Made by a program: the position numbers and the translations under genes
Assembly: GCA_035439505.1 (NCBI GenBank)
Contig: DAORKJ010000118.1
Location: 1 to 10,829 of the forward strand
Direction: 5' to 3'
Length of the DNA stretch: 10,829 bases
From: UBA7236 sp035439505
Lineage (GTDB): Bacteria; Bacteroidota; Bacteroidia; Chitinophagales; BACL12
The notes under the pieces: generated by a model
What the model saw: only the letters and a program-made list of their open reading frames with translations
Told to the model about the DNA's origin: nothing
Database searches by the model: none
Shown here: in pieces, positions 1 to 6,320 of the stretch
Position numbering within the stretch: position 1 is the stretch's first letter
How the letters are laid out: the number at the start of each line of letters is the position of its first letter

Positions 1-36
1 TTTATGAGCATTCCGCTTGCGATACTTGACTACCAA

Positions 37-64
37 TTAAACCTTATAAATAGGTAGGGTTTAA
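37..64. repeat. Short inverted repeat upstream of the WG-repeat gene
   Basis: TTAAACC at 37-43 is exactly complementary to GGTTTAA at 58-64, leaving a 14-nt loop. It lies about 30 bp before the promoter box of the next gene. It has no T-run on either side, so it is a poor terminator. It could be an operator or a chance AT-rich palindrome. The rest of 1-92 shows no gene that I can recognise. Confidence 0.3.
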
Positions 65-92
65 GCGGCAATCTAAATATGTTTTTTAATTA

Positions 93-100
93 TACCTTTG
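93..100 (+). promoter_or_regulatory. Bacteroidota -7 promoter box for the WG-repeat gene
   Basis: TACCTTTG matches the Bacteroidota primary sigma factor -7 consensus TAnnTTTG at every fixed base. It ends 22 nt before the ATG at 123, which places transcription initiation near 104-106. No convincing -33 TTTG element is visible at the usual distance. The box argues against the in-frame TTG at 102, which would lie upstream of the predicted transcript start. Confidence 0.6.
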
Positions 101-122
101 TTTGCTCAAACAAAATGAACAT

Positions 123-1730
123 ATGGGATCCAACATTTTCAAAAGGACGCTGCTTATAATTATTATAGGTCTATTGCATTTTCAATATGCCATTGGTCAG
201 GATTATATCATTCGAATCATGTCCGCAAACGATAAGGAGCTTGCTTTAATTGAATGTGATAATTATTATGACTATTACAATGGATTTGCTGCCGTGAAAA
301 CAGATTCCTGCTGGACATTTTTTGATGAGAAAGGTGTGGCACACTTTCGTAATCTGAATTTAATTTCAGCTGAAAATTTTGCTGATAATGGTTTGGCCAT
401 GGTGCAAACTGAATCGGGTTACGGATTTATTAATAAAACAGGAAAATTTGTTGTTCAACCAATTTATAGCAGCGCTTATGGTTACGACTTTAGTAATATC
501 GCTCTCGTGGAAAATGATAATAAATGGGGTGTGTTGGATGCGCAGGGAAAATTAATTATTCCAATCGAATTTGATGGTATTCAATCCCTGGGTGCTGCGA
601 TTGCAGTTATTAAAGAAAGTAGTGTTGCATTTTATACCAATACCGGCAAACCTATTACAGGATTTGATTATAATGGTTATGGGTCTTCAAATTATGATGT
701 GGTGAGTGTAAGAAGTGATGCCGGATGGAGTTTTTTAGATAAATATGGAAATGTTTCGGCACCTCAATATTTTGATGAAATTGGGAATTATGCTGAAGGA
801 AGAATTGGATTTATTCGTTATGGTAAATTGGGTTATGTAAATAGTAAAGGTGTGGAAGTTATTCCGGCTATTTATGAATCCGGGGATGAATTTTCAGGAG
901 GACTTGCTGCAGTCAGGAAAGATGGTTTATGGGGATATATTGATACTGCCGGCACTGTTGTTATTCCGTTTACGTATACGGCTGCTTTTAAATTTTATGA
1001 TGGTTTTGCATCTGTAAAAAATGGAGAGGCATGGCTGAGTATTAATAAAAAAAATGAAATTGTTCCTGAGCCGATAGCTACCAATACTAGTCCTAAAAGC
1101 ACTTATATTAAACCGGTAACTGCTAACGAACGAATTACATTAACTTATCAAAAATATAATTATAAAGTTGAAAAGGTATGGCTTAATTACGACCAGACAT
1201 CAAATGATGGAAAAATATATCATTTAACAACCGGTCAGTTAATTGGTGATAATATTGTTTTTAAAGGGCAAAACATTGTGTCAGGTAAATTTTATAAGGA
1301 TAATAAATCAACGCAATTAAAAGCAGAGGATGGTATCCCAATGGGTTTACTTTCAGCGGCTATAACTAATCAGTTTGCAGTGGATGTGGCACATGAGGAA
1401 GCAGCTAAATCTAAACAGGTTAATACGAACAATGCTCAAGTTGATTACGTAGCGATGTATACTACACTTTTGGAAAAAATGAAGCAGGAAGAGGAACAAT
1501 TTGACAAGTATCTTGACCTCAGTACTGAATTTGATTTAGATGCTGCTACAGAAGAAGAACGTGTTGCCAATAAACAAAAAAAGTTACAACCCTATGTTGA
1601 TTTGATAAATGAAATTGTTCAAACAATAGACTACTTAATTGCAAACGACCCAAATATGCACAGTGACCTGGAAGCTGAGTTAAACTATCACCGAAAAGAT
1701 GTATTGCAGGATTTGAAATGGATAGAGTAA
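123..1730 (+). CDS. Secreted WG-repeat protein, function unknown
   Basis: A 535-residue protein. The N-terminus is a typical Sec signal peptide (Lys-Arg at 7-8, hydrophobic core about 9-20, likely cleavage after about residue 26, YAIGQ). Residues about 50-317 form eight degenerate WG repeats of 33-35 residues. Each runs roughly 'G-hydrophobic-A-x-V ... WG(Y/V)hD..GK.VIP..Y/F'; the WG pair itself is clear only in repeats 3 (KWGV, about 134-137) and 7 (LWGY, about 269-272). A linker with a mixed beta-rich segment (about 335-405) follows. The C-terminal part (about 420-535) is charged and probably helical or coiled coil. WG repeats are thought to form beta-propeller-like binding surfaces, but no common function is known. 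The ATG at 123 is chosen over an in-frame TTG at 102 because the promoter box lies at 93-100. The gene stands alone with its own promoter. The family call is secure; the role is unknown. Confidence 0.85.
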   Translation: MGSNIFKRTLLIIIIGLLHFQYAIGQDYIIRIMSANDKELALIECDNYYDYYNGFAAVKTDSCWTFFDEKGVAHFRNLNLISAENFADNGLAMVQTESGYGFINKTGKFVVQPIYSSAYGYDFSNIALVENDNKWGVLDAQGKLIIPIEFDGIQSLGAAIAVIKESSVAFYTNTGKPITGFDYNGYGSSNYDVVSVRSDAGWSFLDKYGNVSAPQYFDEIGNYAEGRIGFIRYGKLGYVNSKGVEVIPAIYESGDEFSGGLAAVRKDGLWGYIDTAGTVVIPFTYTAAFKFYDGFASVKNGEAWLSINKKNEIVPEPIATNTSPKSTYIKPVTANERITLTYQKYNYKVEKVWLNYDQTSNDGKIYHLTTGQLIGDNIVFKGQNIVSGKFYKDNKSTQLKAEDGIPMGLLSAAITNQFAVDVAHEEAAKSKQVNTNNAQVDYVAMYTTLLEKMKQEEEQFDKYLDLSTEFDLDAATEEERVANKQKKLQPYVDLINEIVQTIDYLIANDPNMHSDLEAELNYHRKDVLQDLKWIE

Positions 1731-1824
1731 GTAGATAGCATTTATATCATGTAGAGGGGGGAATTTAATGATGATTATTCCCAACCGGTATTTGCCGGAT
1801 AAATTTATTTAATAATTTAGCGGT

Positions 1825-2006
1825 ATGGAATTCACACTTCGCCCATGGTTGGAAAGCGATCTGGAAAGTTTAGTGCAACATGCCAATAATTTTCAGGTTG
1901 CTAAATTTATGACCGACGGTTTCCCGCATCCTTATTCGTATGAAAATGGCAGAGCATTTATTGCATTTGCATCAAAAGATAAACCCACACATATTTTTGC
2001 AATTGT
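1825..2006 (+). CDS. GNAT-family N-acetyltransferase, 3' part lost in the assembly gap
   Basis: Sixty complete codons plus a GTN valine codon are visible before the run of N. The N-terminus (FTLRPWLESDLESLVQHANN ... V-A-K-F-M ... YSYENGRAFI) has the pattern of RimJ/RimL-type GNAT acetyltransferases, which transfer acetyl from acetyl-CoA to an amine such as a protein N-terminus, antibiotic or small metabolite. The acetyl-CoA binding motif (R/Q-x-x-G-x-G/A) would lie further on and is not visible. Proteins of this type are usually 165-185 residues, so about 110 residues are missing. Sequence after the gap is repeat DNA, not GNAT, so the true end must lie inside the gap. An ATG at 1825 is the natural start; there is no Shine-Dalgarno sequence. 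Substrate cannot be predicted. Confidence 0.8.
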
Positions 2007-2106
2007 NNNNNNNNNNNNNNNNNNNNNNNNNNNNNNNNNNNNNNNNNNNNNNNNNNNNNNNNNNNNNNNNNNNNNNNNNNNNNNNNNNNNNNNNNNNNNN
2101 NNNNNN
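2007..2106. other. Assembly gap of exactly 100 N
   Basis: One hundred consecutive N, the conventional length for a scaffold gap of unknown size. The left edge is inside the GNAT gene; the right edge abuts the first copy of a 63-bp repeat, which probably caused the assembly break. The missing part of the acetyltransferase alone needs roughly 300 bp or more, so the real gap is very likely longer than 100 bp. Confidence 0.95.
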
Positions 2107-2127
2107 AATTAAAAAGCTCCCAGCTCT

Positions 2128-2190
2128 GCAAAATCTCTGATTCTGCAGCATCGTGCCAGGACTCCGTCCGATGCGCTCTATAGATAAAAT
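2128..2190 (-). repeat. 63-bp structured repeat, copy A
   Basis: First of three 63-bp copies of equal length (others at 2332 and 2438). It differs from copy B at 5 positions and from copy C at 4. Read on the minus strand, it holds one 8-bp hairpin (GCAGAATC, loop AGA, GATTTTGC; 2146-2128) containing one G-U pair. A second hairpin has GGAC-GGA-GTCC (2169-2159) at its tip, extended across an asymmetric bulge by GCATC/GATGC (2148-2152 with 2170-2174). Beyond it on the minus strand come AGCT-GGG-AGCT (2125-2115) and a T5 run. The copy lies directly beside the assembly gap. Confidence 0.85.
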
Positions 2191-2248
2191 TTAATTTTAT
2201 GGTATTAATTAGCAATTAAATTTCCGAACTAAACAGCCGAAACCACAA

Positions 2249-2266
2249 TCCCGATAGCTATCGGGA
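2249..2266. repeat. 18-bp perfect palindrome
   Basis: TCCCGATAGCTATCGGGA is perfectly self-complementary over 18 bp with no spacer. It lies between copies A and B of the 63-bp repeat. From memory, this same palindrome recurs between genes in many Bacteroidota genomes; a genome-wide count would settle that. It has no T-run, and a hairpin without a loop would have to open at its centre, so it looks more like a dispersed repeat or a protein-binding site than a terminator. Confidence 0.75.
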
Positions 2267-2316
2267 CACAGAGAGAACCCACACAGAGCCCACGGAGAAA
2301 CCCACACAGTGAACAC
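2267..2316. repeat. CACAGAG-type degenerate tandem array
   Basis: Imperfect 11-15 bp units follow each other: ACACAGAGAGAACCC, ACACAGAGCCC, ACGGAGAAACCC, ACACAGTGAAC. This class of low-complexity array is common between genes in Bacteroidota and some other phyla. It often yields false proteins rich in 'LCVLCG'-like peptides, as it does here on the minus strand. An A8 run (2317-2324) separates it from copy B of the 63-bp repeat. Confidence 0.65.
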
Positions 2317-2331
2317 AAAAAAAACTGCTTT

Positions 2332-2394
2332 GCAAAATCTCTGATTCTGCAGCATCGTGCCAGGACTCCGTCCGACGCACTCCACAAATAAAAT
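2332..2394 (-). repeat. 63-bp structured repeat, copy B
   Basis: Second copy, 60 of 63 positions identical to copy C. The two hairpins are retained on the minus strand: 2350-2332, and the GGAC-GGA-GTCC tip at 2373-2363. In the outer stem GCATC/GACGC the third pair is A-C on the plus strand but G-U on the minus strand. Continuing on the minus strand, the copy is followed by TGC-AAA-GCA (2334-2326), then G and a T8 run (2324-2317), an arrangement resembling a short terminator tail. Confidence 0.85.
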
Positions 2395-2437
2395 AATATC
2401 GTTTTTGTGTTTATCAAATAAATTTTGAACCAGCTCT

Positions 2438-2500
2438 GCAAAATCTCTGATTCTGCAGCATCGTTCCAGGACTCCGTCCGACGCACTCTATAAATAAAAT
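2438..2500 (-). repeat. 63-bp structured repeat, copy C
   Basis: Third copy. Its start is 106 bp from the start of copy B, and it shares with copy A the flank CCAGCTCT just left of the core. It lies 45 bp beyond the stop codon of the E1 gene, in the sense direction of that gene, so it may be part of the E1 transcript's 3' end. The loop-proximal bulge reads GTTCCA here instead of GTGCCA. Unlike copies A and B, it is not followed by a T-run on the minus strand. Confidence 0.85.
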
Positions 2501-2545
2501 TAAATTGAAAAGTATAAACCAGCACTTTAATTGCGCACTAAAAAA

Positions 2546-4624
2546 TCACCAACCCAACAACTCTTCCATCACCACTTTCACCTTATCTACATTTGGTAGC
2601 ATCGCTTTTTCTAATCCCGAATTAAGTGGCACTGCAGGTAAATTTTTTGCACCCAACATTTGTACAGGAGCATCGAGATATTTAAATAATTCGGAACCAA
2701 TTCTTCCTGCCATAGCTTGCGCATACGAATTCATTATTGGTTCTTCAGTGAGTACAAATACTTTATTATGTTTTTTTACAGATGTTTCAATAGCTTCCCA
2801 ATCGTAAGGATATAATGTACGTAAATCGAGAATTTCAATCTGCCCCGGAAAACTTTTCGAAGCATTTAATGCCCAATGCACACCCATACCATATGTCACC
2901 ACCAACATACTTTCTCCGTTATCAATTTTCGCTGCATCAGCATGCTGAAAAATACGTGCTTTTCCCAAAGGAATAATATAATCATCAGCAGGCTGAATAT
3001 TTTTTGCCGCAGCAGTTCCAGGCACTTTACTCCAATACAAACCCTTATGTTCAAACATCACAACAGGATTCGGGTCGTAAAATGCACCCTTCAATAATCC
3101 CTTCATATCCGCAGCATTACTTGGATACACCACTTTAATTCCTTTTATCGCAGTAATTGACGATTCAATTGACCCTGAATGATAGGGTCCGCCACTGCCA
3201 TAAGCACCAATCGGAATACGAATCACCGTCTGCACATTCCATTTCCCATTCGTTAAATAATAGGATTTAGATAATTCAGAAACTAATTGATTAACGCCTG
3301 TCCATATATAATCTGCAAATTGAATTTCTACAATTGGTTTAGTACCCGTAGCACTCATTCCAACGGTAGATCCAACCAAATACGCCTCTTGAATAGCAGT
3401 ATTAAATACACGATGGTCGCCGTGTTTTGCCGCCAAAGTTGCAGCCTCACGAAATACACCACCTAAACGTCTGCCAACGTCCTGACCATACAACAATGCC
3501 TCCGGATGTTTAGTCAAAATTTCATCCATGGCAAACAAGGCTGCATCCACCATCATTACCACTTCAGCACCTTCCGGTTCGCGGTTGCCTTGCTCTTCGG
3601 TAATTGGCGATGGTGCAAATTCATATAAATCAACAGTGGCAGGATACGGGTCAGGAGAAGCCACCACCTGAGCAAAATCGGCTCTGGTTTTCGCATCTGC
3701 TTCCATTTCCAAAGCCTGCACCTCACTATCGGATATACCCGCGTCACGTAATACCTGACGCAGTTTTGGCAGTGGGTCGCGACTGCTATGTTCTTTCAAA
3801 TCTTCTTCGGTGCGATACATTTCCATGCGCACACCGCTGGTATGATGGCCTAATAATGGCACTTTAGCATGAATAAGCACCGGTTTGCGGTTGATGCGTA
3901 CATAACCAATCGCATCGCGGACACATTGCCAGCTTTCCAGAAAATCGCTGCCATCTACACGAACGCGGCGCAAGCCTTTGAAACCACCAGCGTATTCGTA
4001 TGCATCCATAGTTCGGGCTTCTTCTTTGGAAACAGAAATGCCCCATTCATTATCCTGCACTAAATAAATAATCGGTAATTGTTTTAATACGGCAAATTGT
4101 AGTGCCTCTGCCACCTCACCTTCAGTCATGGCACTATCGCCGATAGAACAAACCACCAGCGGGTTTTGAGATGCCGTATCTAACAAACCTTGCTGCTCTA
4201 AATATTGTAAACCCTGAGCAACACCGGTTGTAGGAATAGCCTGCATGCCCGTTGCCGAGGATTGGTGAATCATTTGAGGGTAATCGCTGCCTTTGTAGCT
4301 GGGGTGACAATAATAATTCCGGCCTCCGCTAAATGGGTCGTCGCGTTTGGCCATTAATTGTAACATTATTTGGCTTGGGTCCCAACCCATTCCCATCAAA
4401 ATTGAATCATCACGGTAATATAAACTGGCCCAATCGCTTTTTTTCAACTGCATACCCATAGCCAATTGAATAGCTTCATGCCCGCGGGAATTGGCATGCA
4501 CGAAAATACAGGTCTGGCGATTTTCGTTAAAAACATCGGCCATTACCTTGCTTGTAAACATCTTGCGATACGCTTCAAGCAATATCTTTTTGTCGATTAG
4601 TTCCAGGGTTTCCTTTTGATTCAT
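2546..4624 (-). CDS. 2-oxoacid dehydrogenase E1, alpha and beta subunits fused
   Basis: A 692-residue thiamine diphosphate enzyme that decarboxylates a 2-oxoacid and passes the acyl group to the lipoyl arm of an E2 partner. Residues about 15-300 are the E1-alpha half: the ThDP/Mg motif runs from GDS (162-164) to DN (191-192), and the phosphorylation-loop-like region is HTSG...YRTEEDLKEHSSRDPL (about 261-285). A Pro/Glu-rich linker (about 320-355) leads to the E1-beta half: QDVGRRLGGVF (381-391), catalytic Glu in IQEAYLVG (E413), GGPYHSGSIES (478-488), and a C-terminal transketolase-like domain from about 560. Fused E1 proteins of about 650-690 residues are usual in Bacteroidota and are commonly annotated as branched-chain 2-oxoacid dehydrogenase. 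No E2 or E3 gene is in the window, so the substrate is unresolved. A perfect -7 box sits 10 nt before the ATG. Confidence 0.9.
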   Translation of the reverse strand: MNQKETLELIDKKILLEAYRKMFTSKVMADVFNENRQTCIFVHANSRGHEAIQLAMGMQLKKSDWASLYYRDDSILMGMGWDPSQIMLQLMAKRDDPFSGGRNYYCHPSYKGSDYPQMIHQSSATGMQAIPTTGVAQGLQYLEQQGLLDTASQNPLVVCSIGDSAMTEGEVAEALQFAVLKQLPIIYLVQDNEWGISVSKEEARTMDAYEYAGGFKGLRRVRVDGSDFLESWQCVRDAIGYVRINRKPVLIHAKVPLLGHHTSGVRMEMYRTEEDLKEHSSRDPLPKLRQVLRDAGISDSEVQALEMEADAKTRADFAQVVASPDPYPATVDLYEFAPSPITEEQGNREPEGAEVVMMVDAALFAMDEILTKHPEALLYGQDVGRRLGGVFREAATLAAKHGDHRVFNTAIQEAYLVGSTVGMSATGTKPIVEIQFADYIWTGVNQLVSELSKSYYLTNGKWNVQTVIRIPIGAYGSGGPYHSGSIESSITAIKGIKVVYPSNAADMKGLLKGAFYDPNPVVMFEHKGLYWSKVPGTAAAKNIQPADDYIIPLGKARIFQHADAAKIDNGESMLVVTYGMGVHWALNASKSFPGQIEILDLRTLYPYDWEAIETSVKKHNKVFVLTEEPIMNSYAQAMAGRIGSELFKYLDAPVQMLGAKNLPAVPLNSGLEKAMLPNVDKVKVVMEELLGW

Positions 4625-4634
4625 CTTGCGGGTG

Positions 4635-4642
4635 CAAAGCTA
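4635..4642 (-). promoter_or_regulatory. -7 promoter box for the E1 gene
   Basis: On the minus strand this reads TAGCTTTG, a full match to TAnnTTTG. It ends 10 nt before the E1 start codon, implying a leader of only about 4-7 nt. No clear -33 element is visible. Its presence in the 54-bp spacer after the hydrolase gene suggests that E1 can be transcribed independently. Confidence 0.5.
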
Positions 4643-4678
4643 TAAACTAATAGTGTGGGTAGAAAGCCGTTTGGTTGC

Positions 4679-5287
4679 TTATTTAATGTTTATTTCAAAT
4701 CTTTTAGTCCCTTCCAAAAATCCGGTCAGCACATCACCAATGGCCACAGGACCAACACCGGCCGGAGTGCCCGTAAATATGAGGTCGCCTTGCTGTAAGG
4801 TGAAAAATTTCGAGAGGTAAGCCACTAACTCCGTTATCGGATAAATCATGTCGGCTGAATTACCGATTTGAACATCAGCACCATTTTTTTGCATATTAAA
4901 CTTAACCGACTGATTATCAGGCAATTCTGAAATAGGCAAAAACTCCCCAACCACTGCTGAATTGTCGAAAGCTTTGGCAATTTCCCAGGGAAGGCCCTTT
5001 TTCTTCTGATTCGCCTGCACGTCGCGGGCAGTAAAGTCGATCCCAACGGTAACGGCATCAATATATTTACCTGCAAACTGAGGCTCGATATGTTTCCCGT
5101 TTTTGCAAACCCGGAATACCAATTCGCATTCGTAATGCATATCCGACGAAAACTCAGGGATATAAAAGTCTTTACCTTTTAAAATCGCCGTTGGAGGCTT
5201 CATAAAAATAACCGGGGCTTCGGGAATCTCGTTGTTGAGCTCTTTAGCATGTTCGCTGTAGTTGCGACCTACACAAAATATTTTCAT
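4679..5287 (-). CDS. Fumarylacetoacetate hydrolase family protein, FAHD1/YcgM-like acylpyruvate hydrolase
   Basis: A 202-residue single-domain FAH-fold enzyme, the usual length for the FAHD1/YcgM branch, which hydrolyses acylpyruvates and in some members decarboxylates oxaloacetate. The key residues are visible: GRNYSEHAKE gives the His13/Glu16 catalytic pair known from FAHD1. The divalent-metal ligands are Glu53 and Glu55 (HYECEL) and Asp84 (GIDFTARDVQ). The signatures KKKGLPWEIAKAFD (about 95-108) and FTGTPAGVGP (171-180) are intact. It is probably cytoplasmic; there is no signal peptide. It lies 54 bp upstream of the E1 gene on the same strand, with its own promoter box and divergent from the alpha/beta-hydrolase gene. 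A link to 2-oxoacid metabolism with E1 is possible but is only inferred from adjacency. The exact substrate is uncertain. Confidence 0.88.
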   Translation of the reverse strand: MKIFCVGRNYSEHAKELNNEIPEAPVIFMKPPTAILKGKDFYIPEFSSDMHYECELVFRVCKNGKHIEPQFAGKYIDAVTVGIDFTARDVQANQKKKGLPWEIAKAFDNSAVVGEFLPISELPDNQSVKFNMQKNGADVQIGNSADMIYPITELVAYLSKFFTLQQGDLIFTGTPAGVGPVAIGDVLTGFLEGTKRFEINIK

Positions 5288-5297
5288 AATTCGTGTA

Positions 5298-5305
5298 CAA
5301 AGTTA
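5298..5305 (-). promoter_or_regulatory. -7 promoter box for the FAH-family gene
   Basis: On the minus strand this reads TAACTTTG, a full match to TAnnTTTG, ending 10 nt before the ATG. It shares the 104-bp divergent intergenic region with the start of the alpha/beta-hydrolase gene. No -33 element is evident. Confidence 0.5.
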
Positions 5306-5365
5306 CGAAAGGGCATTAAAATTGCAGCGAAATGGGCTCAAATAACCTGTTTTGATTTAATACTG

Positions 5366-5373
5366 TATCTTTA
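5366..5373 (+). promoter_or_regulatory. Probable -7 box for the alpha/beta-hydrolase gene
   Basis: TATCTTTA matches TAnnTTTG at all fixed bases but the last, and ends 18 nt before the ATG. A TTTG at 5351-5354 is too close (11 nt) to be a standard -33 element. This is a weaker call than the perfect boxes elsewhere in the window. Confidence 0.35.
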
Positions 5374-5391
5374 AATCTGAATTAATTCGAT

Positions 5392-6294
5392 ATGAAAAAA
5401 ACAATTTTACTCAGTTTTTTATTTGCTGCGATTATATCTTCAACCTCCGCACAAAAATCGCCAATTACCCCGCGACCAATGTCGGGCAATACCAATGGTA
5501 ATCCTAAACAATTTGAACATACCGAAGGACAATTTCAATCTATCAACGGCGTTAATATTTATTTCGAACAATATGGTGAAGGCACACCTGTTTTATTAAT
5601 TCACGATAATAATGGTTCTGTTGCATCTTTTGACCAGCAAATAAATTTTTTATCGAAAAAAAATCGCGTAATAGTTGCAGATAGCAGAGGGCAGGGGAGT
5701 TCAACCATTAATAAAGATAGTTTAACCTATGAACAAATGGCTGATGACTATTTTATGTTACTCCAAAAATTAGAACTCGATAGCGTTAATATTGTTGGCT
5801 GGGGCGATGGTGGTGTAGTGGCATTATTGTTAGCGATTAATTATCCCGAAAAAGTAAACAGAATTGTTATTGGCGGAACAGCAATCAGCGCCGATACAAC
5901 TGCATTTACCGATACCTATATTGCAAAATGTAACGATGCCATTCGCGCAGCAAAAGATTCTATTAAAGAAGGTGTTTTGGAATATAAAAATGTTTTACGC
6001 GTATTAAATTTACGTGCTAACCGCCTTTATCTTGACCCGGAATTATTAGTAAATATTCAGGCACCGGTTTTATTAATTAGCGGAGATAAAGATGATATTA
6101 AATTAGAACATACTGTTGCGTTATATCGAGCGTTACCAAATGCGCAATTAAGTGTAATTCCGAATAGTAATAACAAAGTTTATCGCGAAGCACCAATGGT
6201 GGTGAACAATTTAATTAATAAGTTTTTTGCTAAAAATACCGGCAACAAACCGGGAATTAATAAGGCAGAAAAACAAGGTGGTGGCGACGAATAA
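5392..6294 (+). CDS. Secreted alpha/beta-hydrolase-fold protein lacking canonical catalytic residues
   Basis: A 300-residue protein with a clear Sec signal peptide (MKKTILLSFLFAAIISSTSA, cleavage near AQ-K at 21-22). Residues about 50-280 follow the alpha/beta-hydrolase fold: VLLIHDNNGS (67-76), VIVADSRGQGSS (93-104), the nucleophile-elbow strand VNIVGWGDGG (132-141), and APVLLISGDKDD (224-235), which holds the usual acid. The nucleophile elbow normally reads G-x-S-x-G; here it is G-W-G-D-G, with Gly138 (GGC, 5803-5805) where Ser is expected. The C-terminal His is replaced by Asn261 (AAC, 6172-6174) in PNSNNKVYREAP, and the oxyanion HG is HD (71-72). The fold is confident; activity is doubtful. 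It ends in a short Gly/Lys-rich tail. It is monocistronic and convergent with pth. Confidence 0.82.
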   Translation: MKKTILLSFLFAAIISSTSAQKSPITPRPMSGNTNGNPKQFEHTEGQFQSINGVNIYFEQYGEGTPVLLIHDNNGSVASFDQQINFLSKKNRVIVADSRGQGSSTINKDSLTYEQMADDYFMLLQKLELDSVNIVGWGDGGVVALLLAINYPEKVNRIVIGGTAISADTTAFTDTYIAKCNDAIRAAKDSIKEGVLEYKNVLRVLNLRANRLYLDPELLVNIQAPVLLISGDKDDIKLEHTVALYRALPNAQLSVIPNSNNKVYREAPMVVNNLINKFFAKNTGNKPGINKAEKQGGGDE

Positions 6295-6320
6295 TAATCG
6301 TTACTATTACCTGTTTTTGC

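Noticed and set aside
1..101. Possible tRNA or rRNA tail at the left edge
   Set aside because: No T-loop (GGTTCRA) or acceptor-stem pairing and no recognisable rRNA 3' sequence could be found.
102..122. TTG at 102 as the start of the WG-repeat gene
   Set aside because: It would lie only 1 nt after the promoter box at 93-100, upstream of the likely transcript start, and would put seven polar residues before a signal peptide that begins well at the ATG at 123.
1781..1800. CCGG-TATTTG-CCGG inverted repeat before the GNAT gene
   Set aside because: The stem is only 4 bp, with no T-run and no further pairing; too weak to call an operator or terminator.
1958..2215. Minus-strand open frame of 85 codons spanning the gap and repeat copy A
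   Set aside because: Most of it is N. The readable part (RTESWHDAAESEILQSW) is a translation of the 63-bp repeat and recurs in the next open frame from copy C, so it is repeat DNA, not a gene.
2229..2525. Minus-strand open frame of 98 codons across copies B and C and the CACAGAG array
   Set aside because: Its peptide is the repeat read through (DAAESEILQSW, then a Cys/Leu-rich part from the CACAGAG units). There is no independent codon or domain signal, and the same motif appears in the frame from copy A.
2505..2807. Plus-strand open frame overlapping the 3' end of the E1 gene
   Set aside because: It is antisense to well-conserved E1 sequence and shows no domain of its own. The other plus-strand frames inside E1, prs and cystathionine beta-synthase were rejected for the same reason.
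6290..6318. AT-only hairpin between the convergent alpha/beta-hydrolase and pth genes, followed by a T5 run on the plus strand
   Set aside because: The stem AATAATAA/TTACTATT has no strong pairs and one mismatch on the plus strand, the T-run is 5 nt away, and such pairings are expected by chance in this AT-rich spacer.
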